Part shown: piece after piece, positions 46,779 through 59,689 of the stretch | Numbering within the stretch: the stretch's first letter is position 1 | Layout of the letters: each line of letters begins with the position of its first letter | The notes under the pieces: generated by a model | Database searches by the model: none | Told to the model about the DNA's origin: nothing | Seen by the model: only the letters and a program-made list of their open reading frames with translations | Position numbers and translations under genes: made by a program | Assembly (NCBI GenBank): GCA_008009225.1 | Contig: CM017771.1 | Location: 34,710,184 to 34,774,183 of the forward strand | DNA: 64,000 bases | From: Acer yangbiense | Lineage: Eukaryota; Streptophyta; Magnoliopsida; Sapindales; Sapindaceae | Direction: 5' to 3'

Positions 46779-48359
46779 TGTAAGGTCTCATTTATTTGAT
46801 TGGTTTATTTCGTGGACAAACCACAATTGGGGTTCATTGTAAGGGTAGCTTAGGTATTGGTGTTCAAGTTCAATGCCCTTTGAAGACCTCATCATTGATA
46901 AGCACCGAAGGTAAAATTCTAATTGCTTACTTGCTTTGAAGAGATAGTTGCACACACTCACAACTCATGCATAGTGTTTTATTCTTGTATGTTGTGGGTC
47001 TTATATATGTGCATTAATGTTCATTAATCTCTCTTCTTGCTTGTTTATATGATTGCATTTTGTATGTCCAAAGCCATGTCAATTAAAGCCTTAGGATTGC
47101 ATACATTTTGTAAGGCGCTGTACAAAGCGTTGTTCGTACAACGCCTATCTAAGATCTGATGGAAATGGGTTTGGCACTGTACAGACTTGATCGATTTTAA
47201 TCGGTCGCTGTTGGGTCGCTGTACAAAGCGCTGTACATAGAGCTGTACGTACAGCAACTCTCTGTTTTCCCGAGAGAACAAAGTTCTGGCGCTGTACAGA
47301 AGCACTGTTCGAACAGCGCCAATGAAGAATGTTCTTTATTTTCCCAGATAGGCGCTGTACAAGTCGCTCTACGTACATCAACCTGTACAGCGCCCAAGGC
47401 AATTTTTGTGTCACTTATCAAAACGCACCACTTTGACTTTGACACCCTATATATATGCCTCTATGACTTTAGGTCACTAAAAAGAGTTCATATTCAGATT
47501 TCATACTTAGGATATTTTTCAAAAGCAAGAAAAATACCAAGAACTCACCTTTGATTACTCAAACACCTTTTCCATGATCATCAATCATCATCTAGCATCA
47601 TCCTTGATCATCTAGATGCCATCTTGCATGGATTCTTTATCACACTTTGCTTGGTAAGTTTTTCACTAATATCTTACATATTTTGTGTCTTTCTTAACAA
47701 GCAATCTCATTCATCACTTGTATGTATTTCATATATATTTTAGATACAAGATTGAGATTAGTGTTTTGAATGTTTGAGAGTTGTATTGTGATAGCTTTCT
47801 AGGTTTGCATAATCTATGATTAGCTAAGCTTTTTGACATGTCATCTAGCTTTTAATATCTAGGATTGAATTTATTGTAAAATCATCATCCTAGATAAGCA
47901 TATAGGGTTACCTAGCTCTTTATTGCATTTTGGATATTTCATATATTCACATAGGCTCTTTATCTCTTCATTAAGAAGTAAGACTTGTGTTGCTATCGGG
48001 ATTAGGTAGCTTAAATCACAAGCAATTGGACTAGGTCCACTCATACCGGGATTAGGTAGTTGAGATGATTATTGATCGGGATTAGATCATTAAACCAGAA
48101 TTAGGTTGTAATCATTTCAATTAGTGGATTCGAGGTTCGTGTGTGACGCACATAACAGCCTGTGGTTTTTCCTGTGAGGGTTTCCACGTAAACATCAAGT
48201 GTTATTTACATTCCGTACCATATTACACTTGTTTGTCTTTTTGACTAGTTAGGAGCATTTTCATAAAATTGACATGTATGCGAAAATTGGGTAATAACAT
48301 TTAAAATCTATTCACCCCCTTTCTAGATTAATATTAGAATACACCGTTAATTTGTTTCA
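46779..48359 (+). repeat. Copia-F 3' LTR, 1581 bp
   Basis: Colinear with the 5' LTR apart from solo LTR G, the 57-bp duplication and an 11-bp gap in the island. TATA box at about 47445-47459. Outside the island about 18 differences in 1245 bp; inside, about 30 in 295 bp (hand count). Confidence 0.9.
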
Positions 48360-48741
48360 AAGATAATGGTGGACTCTTTTATTAATAGACAAAGGATGAC
48401 ATACAACTAGATGACACGATGGTGGTGTAGGGAGAATTTTGGGCAAGGTATTTTTGACACTGTAGGTGATGGCGAAGTCGTGTTGGTTGATAAATAGAAC
48501 TTGGCTCGATTGGTTATGGTTTCTGCATTCCTCTTTTCGGCTCAATCCCCTTCTGAGAGAGAGCTTTGTAATATTTATAGGTCCCAATTCTCACTGTCCA
48601 TTCCGTTAATTTGGTCAATCAGTTAGCAATCAAAGAAACACTGATTTGGCGTTGATGGTGGCCATGTTTAAGCGTGAGAATTGTCCCCAGAATCAAGTAA
48701 ATTGCTTCCATTTTGGTAGGATTAATGAGGTTGACTATTTC

Positions 48742-50504
48742 TGAAAGTAATTAAATACTCAAGGTGTGTTTTTCAATATAAAGCTAGAGGGGGGGTGAAT
48801 AGATTTTATCTAATTATTACCCAATTTTCGCAAGCATGTCAATTTTACGAAAATACCCCTAGCAAGTCAACAATACATACAAGTGTAATATAGTGTGGAA
48901 ATAATAAATGACACTTGATGTATACGTGGAAAACCCAACCACTGGGAAAAACCACGGGCTGTATAGTGCGCCACACTCGGAACTCGAAATCACTAATTGA
49001 AATGAAGTTTACAACCTATGTAGACCTCGTCTAACACTCCGGTCTGTAACCCCTCACTTCTACCCAGCGGGCCTTTATTAGCAACCCTATTCCAATTTGC
49101 TTGATCCTCGAAGTCACTACTTGTAATGATGTTTACAGCCAATCCTGGTCTGTAACCCACCACTACTACCCAGCGGGCCTGTAATAGCAACCCTAGACCA
49201 AGACTTCAATCTCTCAAAAGAGATGCACAACCCTATGTGAATATGTATGAATATTCAATTAATGCAATAAGAGCTAGGGTACTCTAAATGCTTATCTAGG
49301 ATGATGATATATTCAATTTAAATCAACCCTAGATATCAATAGCTAAATGACATATCAAATAGCATAGATAATCATAGATTATAAAAACCTAGATATCTAT
49401 CAAAAACAACACTCAATCAATTCATCACAAATAATCTCTTTTCTTGTATTTAGCATATGATCTAAAACATACAAGTAATTTAAAAGAGATGGCTTGGTAT
49501 TTAAAATACTACAATAAGATGAAATTAATCAAAATCTTACCAAGCAAGTTGTGATGATGCAAACCCATACATGGATGCACTTTATATAGACATAGGAGAT
49601 GCAATATGAAATTTGATGCAAAAGGGGTTTGATTTGAGTGGTTAAAGTTGAGTTCTTGATTTGATTTTCTCTCAAAATCTATCTTTGAAGATTAGGGTTT
49701 TTAAGAGTCAAAGAACTGATTCAGATAATGAGAAAGTGTGATATTTATAGACATCAAGAACAGGGCAAGTGAAAAGACAATTTTGCCCCTGAAACGCACC
49801 GTTCGGCGGTTTCAATCGGTGGCCAGGCCGCCGATGACGACCGCCGAATTGAGCTCTTGAAGAACAGAGCATTAACGGCGGTTTCATTCGGCGGTTTCGT
49901 GACCGCCGATCCAACCGCCGAATCAAACCCGAGGGATTAAAATCGATCAGGTATGAACGGCGGTTTCGAACGGCGGTCGTGACCGCCGATCTTGACCGCA
50001 TAATTGCTTCAGACCAATCTGGACTGAAACGGCGGTTTCATTCGGTGGCCAGGCCGCCGATCATAACCGCCGATCACCAACAATGGTGAAAATCAAGGAG
50101 AAGCCAAGGGCATTCTCCATAGGCGGTCTTCGCGCGAAACCAAGCACTCATTAGTGCAAGCGCGGACGTTTCCGAACAATGTCGGGAAACGAATTATAAG
50201 GCACATATACACACAACAAGATATATCAACCAAAGTGCTAGTGTGTAAAGTGACATGTGAAGAGATGCACATAAAAAATAAGCAAGTATGCAATCATAGC
50301 AAGAATGCTAAGTGTGTGTGTGCTACTAAATCTCTTCAAAGAAAAACAAGCACAAGAGATTATACCTTTGGCGTGCTTGTATCTTGAGGTCATGGAAGGG
50401 CCTTTGATCTTCAACACTAATCACTTAGACTACCCTTACATTCAAAACCCCATCATGTGGTTTGACCACGAAATAAGCCAATCAACAAAACGGGAATCCT
50501 TACA
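48742..50504 (-). repeat. Copia-H 3' LTR, 1763 bp
   Basis: Plus-strand ends TGAAAGTAATTAAAT and GGGAATCCTTACA. Minus-strand TATA box GTCTATAAATATCAC at about 49738-49752. CGGCGGTTT/CCGCCGAA island at 49796-50074, directly upstream of it in the element's sense. Confidence 0.92.
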
Positions 50505-51773
50505 ATCTCCCCCTTTGGCTATTTCGTGACAAAACCACCACTCACATTGATTCCTCACAACAAAAATAAACCTATGGGTCAATGAAGATTTTCTACAATA
50601 CAAAGAGATATATAAAAATAAAACTTGAAGTCTTCAATCTCTTGTAGAACAATCATTCCCTGAAACAAGGTTTCTAAACTTTCCAAAACAAGTAAAAGTG
50701 AGATGAATCAAGTGAGGACATAAACAAGCATTTGCATTTCTAAGAAATTAAACACAACATCATGCAATGTATGATGAATGCAATGCTCCCCCTCAAAGGG
50801 TTACTCCCCCTCAATTAGTATTCTCCCCAACATGCACAATTGCTACTACAATTTGCAACTCCCCTTACCACAACATACTCCCCCTTTTTGTCATGATATA
50901 GACAAGGGAGTAGTCCCCAACCGGGTCACTCAAGGCAAAGAGAGATAGTAGCATTCTAGTATATGCATAATCAATATAAGTCACTTTATGCAATCTCAAA
51001 TTTATTGGAGAGAAACAAGGAGATTTATTTAAAGAAAATGTGTGAATCAAAAAATTGCTTTGCATACAAGACATGTAGCATTTAAGTCCAAAATATCATG
51101 GTATTTGGCAAAGCAAATGACAAAGGTTTTCAATATGAATTCAAACCAATTTCACCAATGTCAAGAGAGAAGCAAGGATATAGGTTTTCATTGATTTCAA
51201 TTTAAGAACAACTATATCCAACTTTATAAGCCAAACATGTCATGAGCGACTTTGCACCCTATTTGATTTTTCCGGATAAGATATCCGTATGATTGTAGAC
51301 ATGTTCAACCAATAAAGAAAGAGAGACATTTGGATTGTAAAATCCTTGAATGGATACAAGATCCTTTTTCATTTGAGTCTCATAAGCTTTTTCACACATT
51401 TTTTGCAGTTAAGAAATGCAATCATCAAAACATGCTTTTTAAGATTAGCATTTAGCATGTCATTTAGCAATCATCATGTCATGGAGATCATTATAGGTCA
51501 TTCAAATTAAATCCTATGTAAATATCTCCTAGTCCAAAAATGCATGTTTGAACATAAATATGACATGGATTGCAATACAAGCATTGATCACACTTATTGA
51601 ATAGAAAATATGTATACAAAGTGTAACCAAGCTAACTCAAGCAACAAAAAGAGAAGCATAAGATATTTCAAATTTTTTGCAAGTGACAAGATGCAAAATA
51701 GCTCTCTTTGCTTAAGTTCCCCATATGGGGTCAATTTTCCATACCACTTCAAAGAAGGGTATGAGGTCCTATG
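50505..51773 (-). other. Copia-H 3' interior, non-coding
   Basis: Between the purine tract next to the 3' LTR and solo LTR J. No supported frame; short chance frames only. It matches the Copia-F interior (45900-46778) in opposite orientation. Confidence 0.7.
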
Positions 51774-54042
51774 TGTAGGGAAAAATACCGTAGTACACGC
51801 AGCGGAAGCGAGACTAAAATTAAGATTTAGTGACTTTAAAAATTTTTCCTTTATGAACCTTAAACCCTTTAATTAATTAAACATGCATATACAATAACCA
51901 AAAAGTAGAATACCTTTTGTCGCGTGATCCGATTGACTTACGTCGATGGTAATCCGCAAGATCTTCAATCCTAGCACGAACGTGGATCACCTAGGAGCGT
52001 GGTCTCCCTTTTTCTTTGAATTGCAAACCTGTGAATGGACAAAACAAACTTTCTTTTCTTTGTTAGTCACAAAAACAATCAAAAGAATGACTGAGATTAT
52101 TCCGGTCACTTTTGAGTTCTCAATCTAATGATCGAAACTCGCGTGAACCTAGATCGATATCGTATACACAAGCTTATTGATGATTAAGCAAATAGTATAC
52201 TATCAAAGAATAATCTAACACTCCTTTTTGTTTTAGTAGAATAAAAGCTTTCTATGAATTGAGAAGAAGAAGAAAAATTGTCTCAAGAACAACTTGTGGT
52301 GGCCGAAATCTATAAGAGCACTTATATAGGTGGCCAAATTTTCTTCTCTTCTTTCACTTAGGGTGGCCGAAAATCACAACCTAAAAGGGACTAGGGTTGC
52401 CGCAATTCTCAAGCCCAAAAGAGTTTGTATTGCACCCTATTTCCTATTTAGTTTAAGACTTTAAAACCTAATTGAATTCATAAATCTTTTATTCCTTTAT
52501 TTGACTAAATATAAAAGACTTCTTATTTGATTAAATAAATAAAATTAATTATTTATTTTCTTACCAAATAAGTCTTTTACTTTTAGTATACTACCAACAA
52601 TAGTATAACACTAGGAATCATATTTCCTAATCAGAAAAGATTTGTTTCTTAATTAAACAATTAATTAATAAATTAATTAATTCTTATTTAATTAAAACAA
52701 ATGAAACAAAATAATATATTAGGTTAAAACTTAACCTTGCCGCCCCACTTAAATAAATGGGCCAAAATATTATTTTCTTATTTCATTTAATCCATTGGAC
52801 TTTAAATAAAAAGCCCACATGTGAACCAGACCCATTCTTACTAAAAGAAACAAGCCCACATGTCTTTCATTAATATATAAATATAATTGAGCAGCCCATT
52901 ACTTAAATAATGTGCAAATTATATTCTTAATATATTAAATGCAATTCTAGATGGACCCTTAAATTGGTCCGGTAGAATATATCAAGTGATCCATGCAAGT
53001 CCGTGTGGATTGGGATCTTGGCGGGCCATCTAAATTTAAGCTTCAATAGACATAACCTAATCACAATCAACAAATGATTCACTTAGGTCCGATCCATTAA
53101 TTTTAACTCATTCCACTAAAGAGCTAAAATTGAACTCTTAAATAAAGATAGAAAAGGAAGATGCTCCTCATTCATACCCTAGACAATCATATAGGAGATA
53201 GTGTATCCTCGTGATTAATATCAGTAATCGCCAAGAGTTCATAGACCGCCTATAACTCTCCAAGTTACCATATTTACTCATATGACCACGTTTTGAACTT
53301 GGATATTTTGACTTGTCCAGAAGCAATGTTTTCAATAGACACTATCGAAAACTCAACGTTGAGATTTAATATCCAATTACCTCAAAACATCCATATGATG
53401 ATATTATACTCTCATTTAATTAAATGGAGCCACGATGTCCATATCTATAAATGAAGTCCTCTATCGATTAACAAATGAATATCACCAAACTATCGAGAAT
53501 AGACTATGCGATATAATCGTACTCATTGATAACTCAAATGATATCACTTGCAACCATAAGTCCATCATTTATCTCAGGATTAAGATAGACTCTCCGATTG
53601 TCCTGATAATGAAAAGACTATTATCTATTGACGGTTCTAGATAAAGCTTTTCATTGTGATCCTGTTCAATGCACCCAGTGCACTAGATCCTTTTGCTCGA
53701 AGACACTCCGATGATTTAGACTCATCATATCTCATTTGATCCCACTCAAATGCTAGCAAAAGAATTCTACAACTTTAACAAGATAAAGGTGCCCAACCTT
53801 TAACTTAAGTTGTGAACATTATTCAAGACTAACTAAAGAATTGTGTCTACCACATACATATCCAGATGTACGAACAATTCTTCTTTTCTCATAGTCTTTA
53901 GACCTTATGATTATTTATTTTGACAATTATAATATTAAACTATAAATGCTATACGATTTGTTAAACTAGAAATCACTTTATTAATATGAAAAAGATTGTT
54001 AATTACAACATTACACTCTTGCTATTGAGCATAATCCTAACA
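51774..54042 (-). mobile_element. Solo copia LTR J (2269 bp) inside Copia-H
   Basis: Plus-strand ends TGTAGGGAAAAATACC and ATAATCCTAACA, flanked by a perfect duplication CTATG (51769-51773 and 54043-54047). In its own sense it begins TGTTAGGATTATGC and ends with CTTCCGCTGCGTG...CCCTACA, the usual end of a large copia LTR class. There is no interior, so it arose by LTR recombination after inserting into the already young Copia-H. Removing it restores the H gag reading (GLGRS then continuation). Confidence 0.9.
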
Positions 54043-55669
54043 CTATGGACCTACCAAGTCCTTTGGACTTGGTTGAACCTATTTGAGACTTGTTAGTCTC
54101 GTAGCAAGCGGGTTCATCATTTTTAATCCACCTAGGTGACACTAAGTCAATCCTAGTGGACAAAGGTTCTAGAGTACAAGATGAAAAAGGATCATGCACA
54201 TGATTTTCTTCCTTTTTATGAAGCATCTTAGCTCTAGCCTTTTTCTTGTCAAACATGCTTTTAGCTCTATACATTTCAATGTATTGCAAGCAACTTGGTC
54301 TAATATGACCAACAATACCACAAAAATGACAAGTGGGAATAAAGTTAGGAATCATACCATTCCCTTTAGCATGGATAGGAGCTTTCCCTTGTCGTTGTGG
54401 TTGTCTTGGTTGTTGGATCGGATCTCTCCTCTTTTGTTGAAAACCAAGACGAGGTTGCTTGCTTGTCTGAGCTTGCATGATTGAACTCTTCCCATTGTGT
54501 TTTTGAGTTGGAGGGAAGATAGTGTGAGGAGCCCTTTGGGTGTGAGCTTGAGCTTGACCTTTTGGTGCCTCAAACACTTGGGCACTTCTTGAACACTCTC
54601 CTAGGTCACTCTTTTTCCTAGGTTGTTGAGGAGGAGGGGACATATTGCAGTCCATGTCCATGGCACAGGATGTCTTGCTTGTGGAGGAGGCATCCGTGTC
54701 ATCAATGTAGCCAAGACCTCTCTTGTCACTTGGCTTTCTTCCAACTCCCAACATGTGGTCAAGCTTCTTGGTGCTTGAAGTCATCTTAGCCATTAAGACC
54801 TTAACTTCTTCAAGCTCTCTTTCTAGCTCTTCTTCTATTCTCTTAGATAAGGCTAAGTTGTCTTTTAGCTTATCTTCATCCGCCATGGATCTTACCACTT
54901 CTTCACACAAGTGGTCTACTAGTGTTGAAAGCTCTAGATTCTCTTATTTTAATCTTCTAATTTCTTCCTTGTTCCTCATCATCGAGCTCTCAACTTTGAC
55001 TTTGTAGTCATTAAGATCCATACACTCCACACTTCCATTTGTGGATTTAGATGACAAATATTCAACACTTGTGTCATCTCCTCTAATCTCCATTTCACCA
55101 ATGGAGTCATCTCCTTCATCAAGATCATCAAATTTTTCTCTTGATGAGGAAAGAGCCAAATCCCTATGAGTAGCTACACCAACTACTTCTATACCTTGTT
55201 CTTCTTGGGGATCACAAGGAAAAGCAACTTTGCCATCTTCTTCAACTTCTACACTCTTGGCTCCAAATTCCGTGTAGATGATGGCAAGTTCTTCATCACT
55301 TGAAGGATTTTCGTCATCTTTATATTTATCCCATAAGGTGGCCTTCGCCTTCCCTTTTCTTCTATCCTTCAAGTTTCCACACTCCGGGGAGAAATGCCCG
55401 AATCCTCCACATTCGTAGCACTGAATCCCCTCTCTTGAAGACACTCCTTGGTTTGGCTTGTTAATGAGTCCCATGTCTTCAATTGAGATACCCTCCTTCT
55501 TGTCATGCTTCGAAGTCTCCAAAGCAATTGTCTTCTTCTTCTTAGGAGGTGCGGTGGTCAACTTCTTCTTAGGAGGTGAGGTGGTTAATTTCACAAATCT
55601 CCTAAATCTCTCTAGTAAGAGAGGCATCTCCTCAACGGAGTCAATTTCTTCTCTCACAAAATCACTCAT
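54043..55669 (-). pseudogene. Copia-H gag-like gene with two zinc knuckles, one nonsense codon
   Basis: Starts MSDFVREEIDSVEEM at 55669. Residues about 90-150 include the first CCHC knuckle (CYECGGFGHFSPEC). A TAA at 54946-54944 interrupts after RNKEEIRRLK; the frame continues unchanged through ENLELSTLVDH, a coiled coil (LERELEEVKVLMAKM), a Gln/Pro-rich linker and the second knuckle CHFCGIVGHIRPSC, ending near GLGRS at solo LTR J. Copia gag binds element RNA. The N-terminal capsid part is shorter than usual and the protease that should follow is absent. Mobilisation would need a helper element. A single stop in an otherwise open 540-codon frame fits its youth. Confidence 0.8.
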
Positions 55670-55794
55670 AGTGTTTGCGTTGAATGAATGCAAATGAGAA
55701 GAATGCAAAATGTATGAAGAAATCAAACAAACATACAAAATGCAAAAACACACCAAAAATGAGCAAAGGATCACCTAAGTATATCTAGGAACCC

Positions 55795-55806
55795 GCTCTG
55801 ATACCA
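55795..55806 (-). other. Copia-H primer-binding site (initiator-Met tRNA)
   Basis: The minus strand reads TGGTATCAGAGC, the canonical plant copia primer site, two bases inside the 5' LTR end. Confidence 0.9.
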
Positions 55807-55808
55807 AT

Positions 55809-57571
55809 TGAAAGTAATTAAATACTCAAGGTGTGTTTTTCAATATAAAGCTAGAGGGGGGGTGAATAGATTTTATCTAATTATTACCCAATTTTCGCAA
55901 GCATGTCAATTTTACGAAAATACCCCTAGCAAGTCAACAATACATACAAGTGTAATATAGTGCGGAAATAATAAATGACACTTGATATATACGTGGAAAA
56001 CCCAACCACTGGGAAAAACCACGGGCTGTATAGTGCGCCACACTCGGAACTCGAAATCACTAATTGAAATGAAGTTTACAATCTATGTAGACCTCGTCTA
56101 ACACTCCGGTCTGTAACCCCTCACTTCTACCCAACGGGCCTTTATTAGCAACCCTATTCCAATTTGCTTGATCCTCGAAGTCACTACTTGTAATGATGTT
56201 TACAGCCAATCCTGGTCTGTAACCCACCACTACTACCCAGCGGGCCTGTAATAGCAACCCTAGACCAAGACTTCAATCTCTCAAAAGAGATGCACAACCC
56301 TATGTGAATATGTATGAATATTCAATTAATGCAATAAGAGCTAGGGTACTCTAAATGCTTATCTAGGATGATGATATATTCAATTTAAATCAACCCTAGA
56401 TATCAATAGCTAAATGACATATCAAATAGCATAGATAATCATAGATTATAAAAACCTAGATATCTATCAAAAACAACACTCAATCAATTCATCACAAATA
56501 ATCTCTTTTCTTGTATTTAGCATATGATCTAAAACATACAAGTAATTTAAAAGAGATGGCTTGGTATTTAAAATACTACAATAAGATGAAATTAATCAAA
56601 ATCTTACCAAGCAAGTTGTGATGATGCAAACCCATACATGGATGCACTCTATATAGACATAGGAGATGCAATATGAAATTTGATGCAAAAGGGGTTTGAT
56701 TTGAGTGGTTAAAGTTGAGTTCTTGATTTGATTTTCTCTCAAAATCTATCTTTGAAGATTAGGGTTTTTAAGAGTCAAAGAACTGATTCAGATAATGAGA
56801 AAGTGTGATATTTATAGACATCAAGAACAGGGCAAGTGAAAAGACAATTTTGCCCCTGAAACGCACCGTTCGGCGGTTTCAATCGGTGGCCAGGCCGCCG
56901 ATGACGACCGCCGAATTGAGCTCTTGAAGAACAGAGCATTAACAGCGGTTTCATTCGGCGGTTTCGTGACCGCCGATCCAACCGCCGAATCAAACCCGAG
57001 GGATTAAAATCGATCAGGTATGAACGGCGGTTTCGAACGGCGGTCGTGACCGCCGATCTTGACCGCATAATTGCTTCAGACCAATCTGGACTGAAACGGC
57101 GGTTTCATTCGGTGGCCAGGCCGCCGATCATAACCGCCGATCACCAACAATGGTGAAAATCAAGGAGAAGCCAAGGGCATTCTCCATAGGCGGTCTTCGC
57201 GCGAAACCAAGCACTCATTAGTGCAAGCGCGGACGTTTCCGAACAATGTCGGGAAACGAATTATAAGGCACATATACACACAACAAGATATATCAACCAA
57301 AGTGCTAGTGTGTAAAGTGACATGTGAAGAGATGCACATAAAAAATAAGCAAGTATGCAATCATAGCAAGAATGCTAAGTGTGTGTGTGCTACTAAATCT
57401 CTTCAAAGAAAAACAAGCACAAGAGATTATACCTTTGGCGTGCTTGTATCTTGAGGTCATGGAAGGGCCTTTGATCTTCAACATTAATCACTTAGACTAC
57501 CCTTACATTCAAAACCCCAACATGTGGTTTGACCACGAAATAAGCCAATCAACAAAACGGGAATCCTTACA
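55809..57571 (-). repeat. Copia-H 5' LTR, 1763 bp
   Basis: Same length and ends as the other copy, about 99.5% identical by eye. TATA box at about 56806-56820, island at about 56864-57142 with only one difference from the other LTR. Confidence 0.92.
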
Positions 57572-57806
57572 ATTTCCGTTAATGGCGTTATGAATGGCGG
57601 GAAAATGTCAACCTTCTTTCCTTTTGTTGGGTGTTACTACATGTTTCTCTTTTCATGAAATGGTCTTGCTCTAGGTTTGACTCCTTAGTGTACTGGTTCT
57701 TTCTTCCTTGGTGGTTTCTCATACTGAGTGGATAAGGAAAGCTTGGTAGGTCGGTCCAATGAGGGAACCGTGGTACTAGGGTATAGGGTACCATGGACTG
57801 TGGTAC

Positions 57807-59689
57807 TGATCGAACCAAAATTGGTATGATTTTGGCCCTCATTTCCTTCTCTTTATGCTTGATTCTTGGGCCTTTCCCCGTGTTTTAATGACGTTAATCA
57901 AGTGTTTTAGGTTTATTTATGCCACAAGGGCATTTGTGAAGAAAAGAAGGATTTGGTACAAAAAAGTGCAATAAAAGTGTGAGAAACAGGACATTGTCGC
58001 ACTTTGATGGTGTTGGCTTGAGCACACGGCGACAGAAGGCATGAAGCACAAAGGACTTAAAGCTAAGAGTTGTCGCAGTACTATCGATGTGACGACCAAA
58101 ACGCGATAGAGAAATTAAATCCTGAAAATCAATCAGGTATGGTGTCGTGGTGGGATGTCTTTCTAAGCCAAACCGTGATAGAGGAGATGAAATCCTGAAA
58201 ATCAATCAGGTATGGCGTCACTGTGAAGTGTCGCTTTTTAGCCAAACCGCAACAAAGAAGATGAAACCAAAGAAAACGACTAGGTCTTGTGTCGTCATGT
58301 GACCAAACAGCGACCACTATCAAAATCTCAGATCTCCTTGTTGCCTTTCCAATGTCGATGTCGTCACAACCATGAAAAAGATGAGAATGGCCGCGAAAAT
58401 CGAATCTCAGAATGTGTAACCGTTTGCCACAATGGTGTCACTACAACGATAACATACCGTGACACCCTGCCACATTAACATTTCTAGTAGTTAATAGTAC
58501 AAATCCGAGAGCCACTATATATATTATTCTATTCCAAGTTAAAGATAAATCGAAGCATAGTTCTAAGCACGAAATATATAGAGTTTAGACCTAGCATTCT
58601 CCTCCATACTTCACACATTCAACTTCTTCCATTTTTAATCCTGTACTACCTTTTCCATCCAAAAACTCAACACCAAATCTTGATTACTTCACCCAACCAT
58701 TCCTCTCTTCCCATTCTTTACATCTCAATACCTTTGTCACTTACCATTAGACATCCACCCATCTAGACACATCCTCATCTATCACTCTTTGCACTAGAAG
58801 CATCTAAGGAAAGGAAGGAGCAAGCATTAAAGAAAGAGGCCCAAGGGTGATTTCCTTATCTATTATTTTCTTGCTTATTGATTGTAACTATGTGTAACTA
58901 AACCCCTAATCTAGGGGATAGATGTGAGGAACATTTGGATTTGGGTTTTGCTTAAGCTATTGTATTTGAATCTCTATTTGTATTCTATTCACTTGATAAC
59001 TAGATCATATTCATTATATTATTGGCATTGTATACCCACTAGTTGATTATACTTTTGTTTAGGATAATTTGTTATGTAATCAATATTGGATTGACACCCT
59101 TGATTGATTAGGAACATAGTGAATATTATAGATTATTGGAGGGTATATCAACCACAATAATCTAAACCTTGATTTGTAACAAACCAATCCCACATTGACC
59201 CCCTCTCTTTAATCGGTTAGACATTTTGATAGGAAGATGTTTAGGGTTCATAGTGATGACCTAAACACATCTAAGAATACAAATAGTTAACATATAAGAG
59301 ATCGGTCCATTAAAGTGGCTTGAAAAGCATTGCCCATAATCCACTTGCAACTCCATCAATTCCCTAGCATCTCTCTTAATTATTTACATCTCATTACTCT
59401 TATCAAAGATTGTTGAGCATTCTATTTTTCCTATCACATTTTAATACTTTTACTTTACTTGCATGTTTGGTGGTTTATAAACCACACAACTATCCATTTA
59501 TCATGATTTACTTTATTGCATTGTAGATTAGTCAATCAATCTAACGTATTACTCTAATTCCCAGTGGAACGAATCTTTGCTTACCATTTTACTAAAATTT
59601 ACATCCTAAGAGGATTCTTAAGTGGTTAAACATGGTTTTCAAATTATCACATAAAACATTGTTTTGAAAAGTACAAAACGACCTCATCA
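57807..59689 (+). mobile_element. Solo gypsy-type LTR I (1883 bp)
   Basis: TGATCGAACC at the left, CGACCTCATCA at the right, with a perfect duplication GGTAC (57802-57806 and 59690-59694). Near the right end CCCAGTGGAACGAATC resembles the U5 part of Athila/Tat-type LTRs read in plus sense. It contains a GTCGC/GCGAC-rich island (57985-58470). No interior or partner LTR. Removing it makes the Gypsy-2 LTR continuous. Confidence 0.85.

Larger units (their letters stand above)
41383..48359 (+). mobile_element. Copia-F: internally deleted Ty1/copia element in the Gypsy-2 LTR
   Basis: 5' LTR 41383-45694 (carries solo LTR G) and 3' LTR 46779-48359, TGTAAGG...TTTCA. The 5-bp duplication AAGAT lies at 41378-41382 and 48360-48364. 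The primer site TGGTATCAGAGC (45697-45708) is the initiator-Met tRNA type used by copia elements. The purine tract AAAGGGGGAGAT precedes the 3' LTR. Only about 1.08 kb of interior remains, with an ATG at the gag position (ATGAGTGATTTC, about 45828) and no gag or pol body. Confidence 0.92.
48742..57571 (-). mobile_element. Copia-H: young non-autonomous copia element, minus strand
   Basis: Two LTRs of 1763 bp each (55809-57571 as 5' LTR, 48742-50504 as 3' LTR) differ at about 8 positions by hand count (about 0.5%). A perfect duplication ATTTC flanks it (48737-48741 and 57572-57576). Minus-strand primer site ATTGGTATCAGAGCGGG adjoins the 5' LTR, and the purine tract AAAGGGGGAGAT the 3' LTR. The interior holds a gag-like gene with two zinc knuckles and no protease, integrase or RT. 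It is interrupted by solo LTR J. It is the most recent dated insertion in the window. Confidence 0.93.

Noticed and set aside
52200..53700. Coding genes within solo LTR J.
   Set aside because: The frames are short, the segment is bounded by LTR ends and a 5-bp duplication, and translations show no domain.
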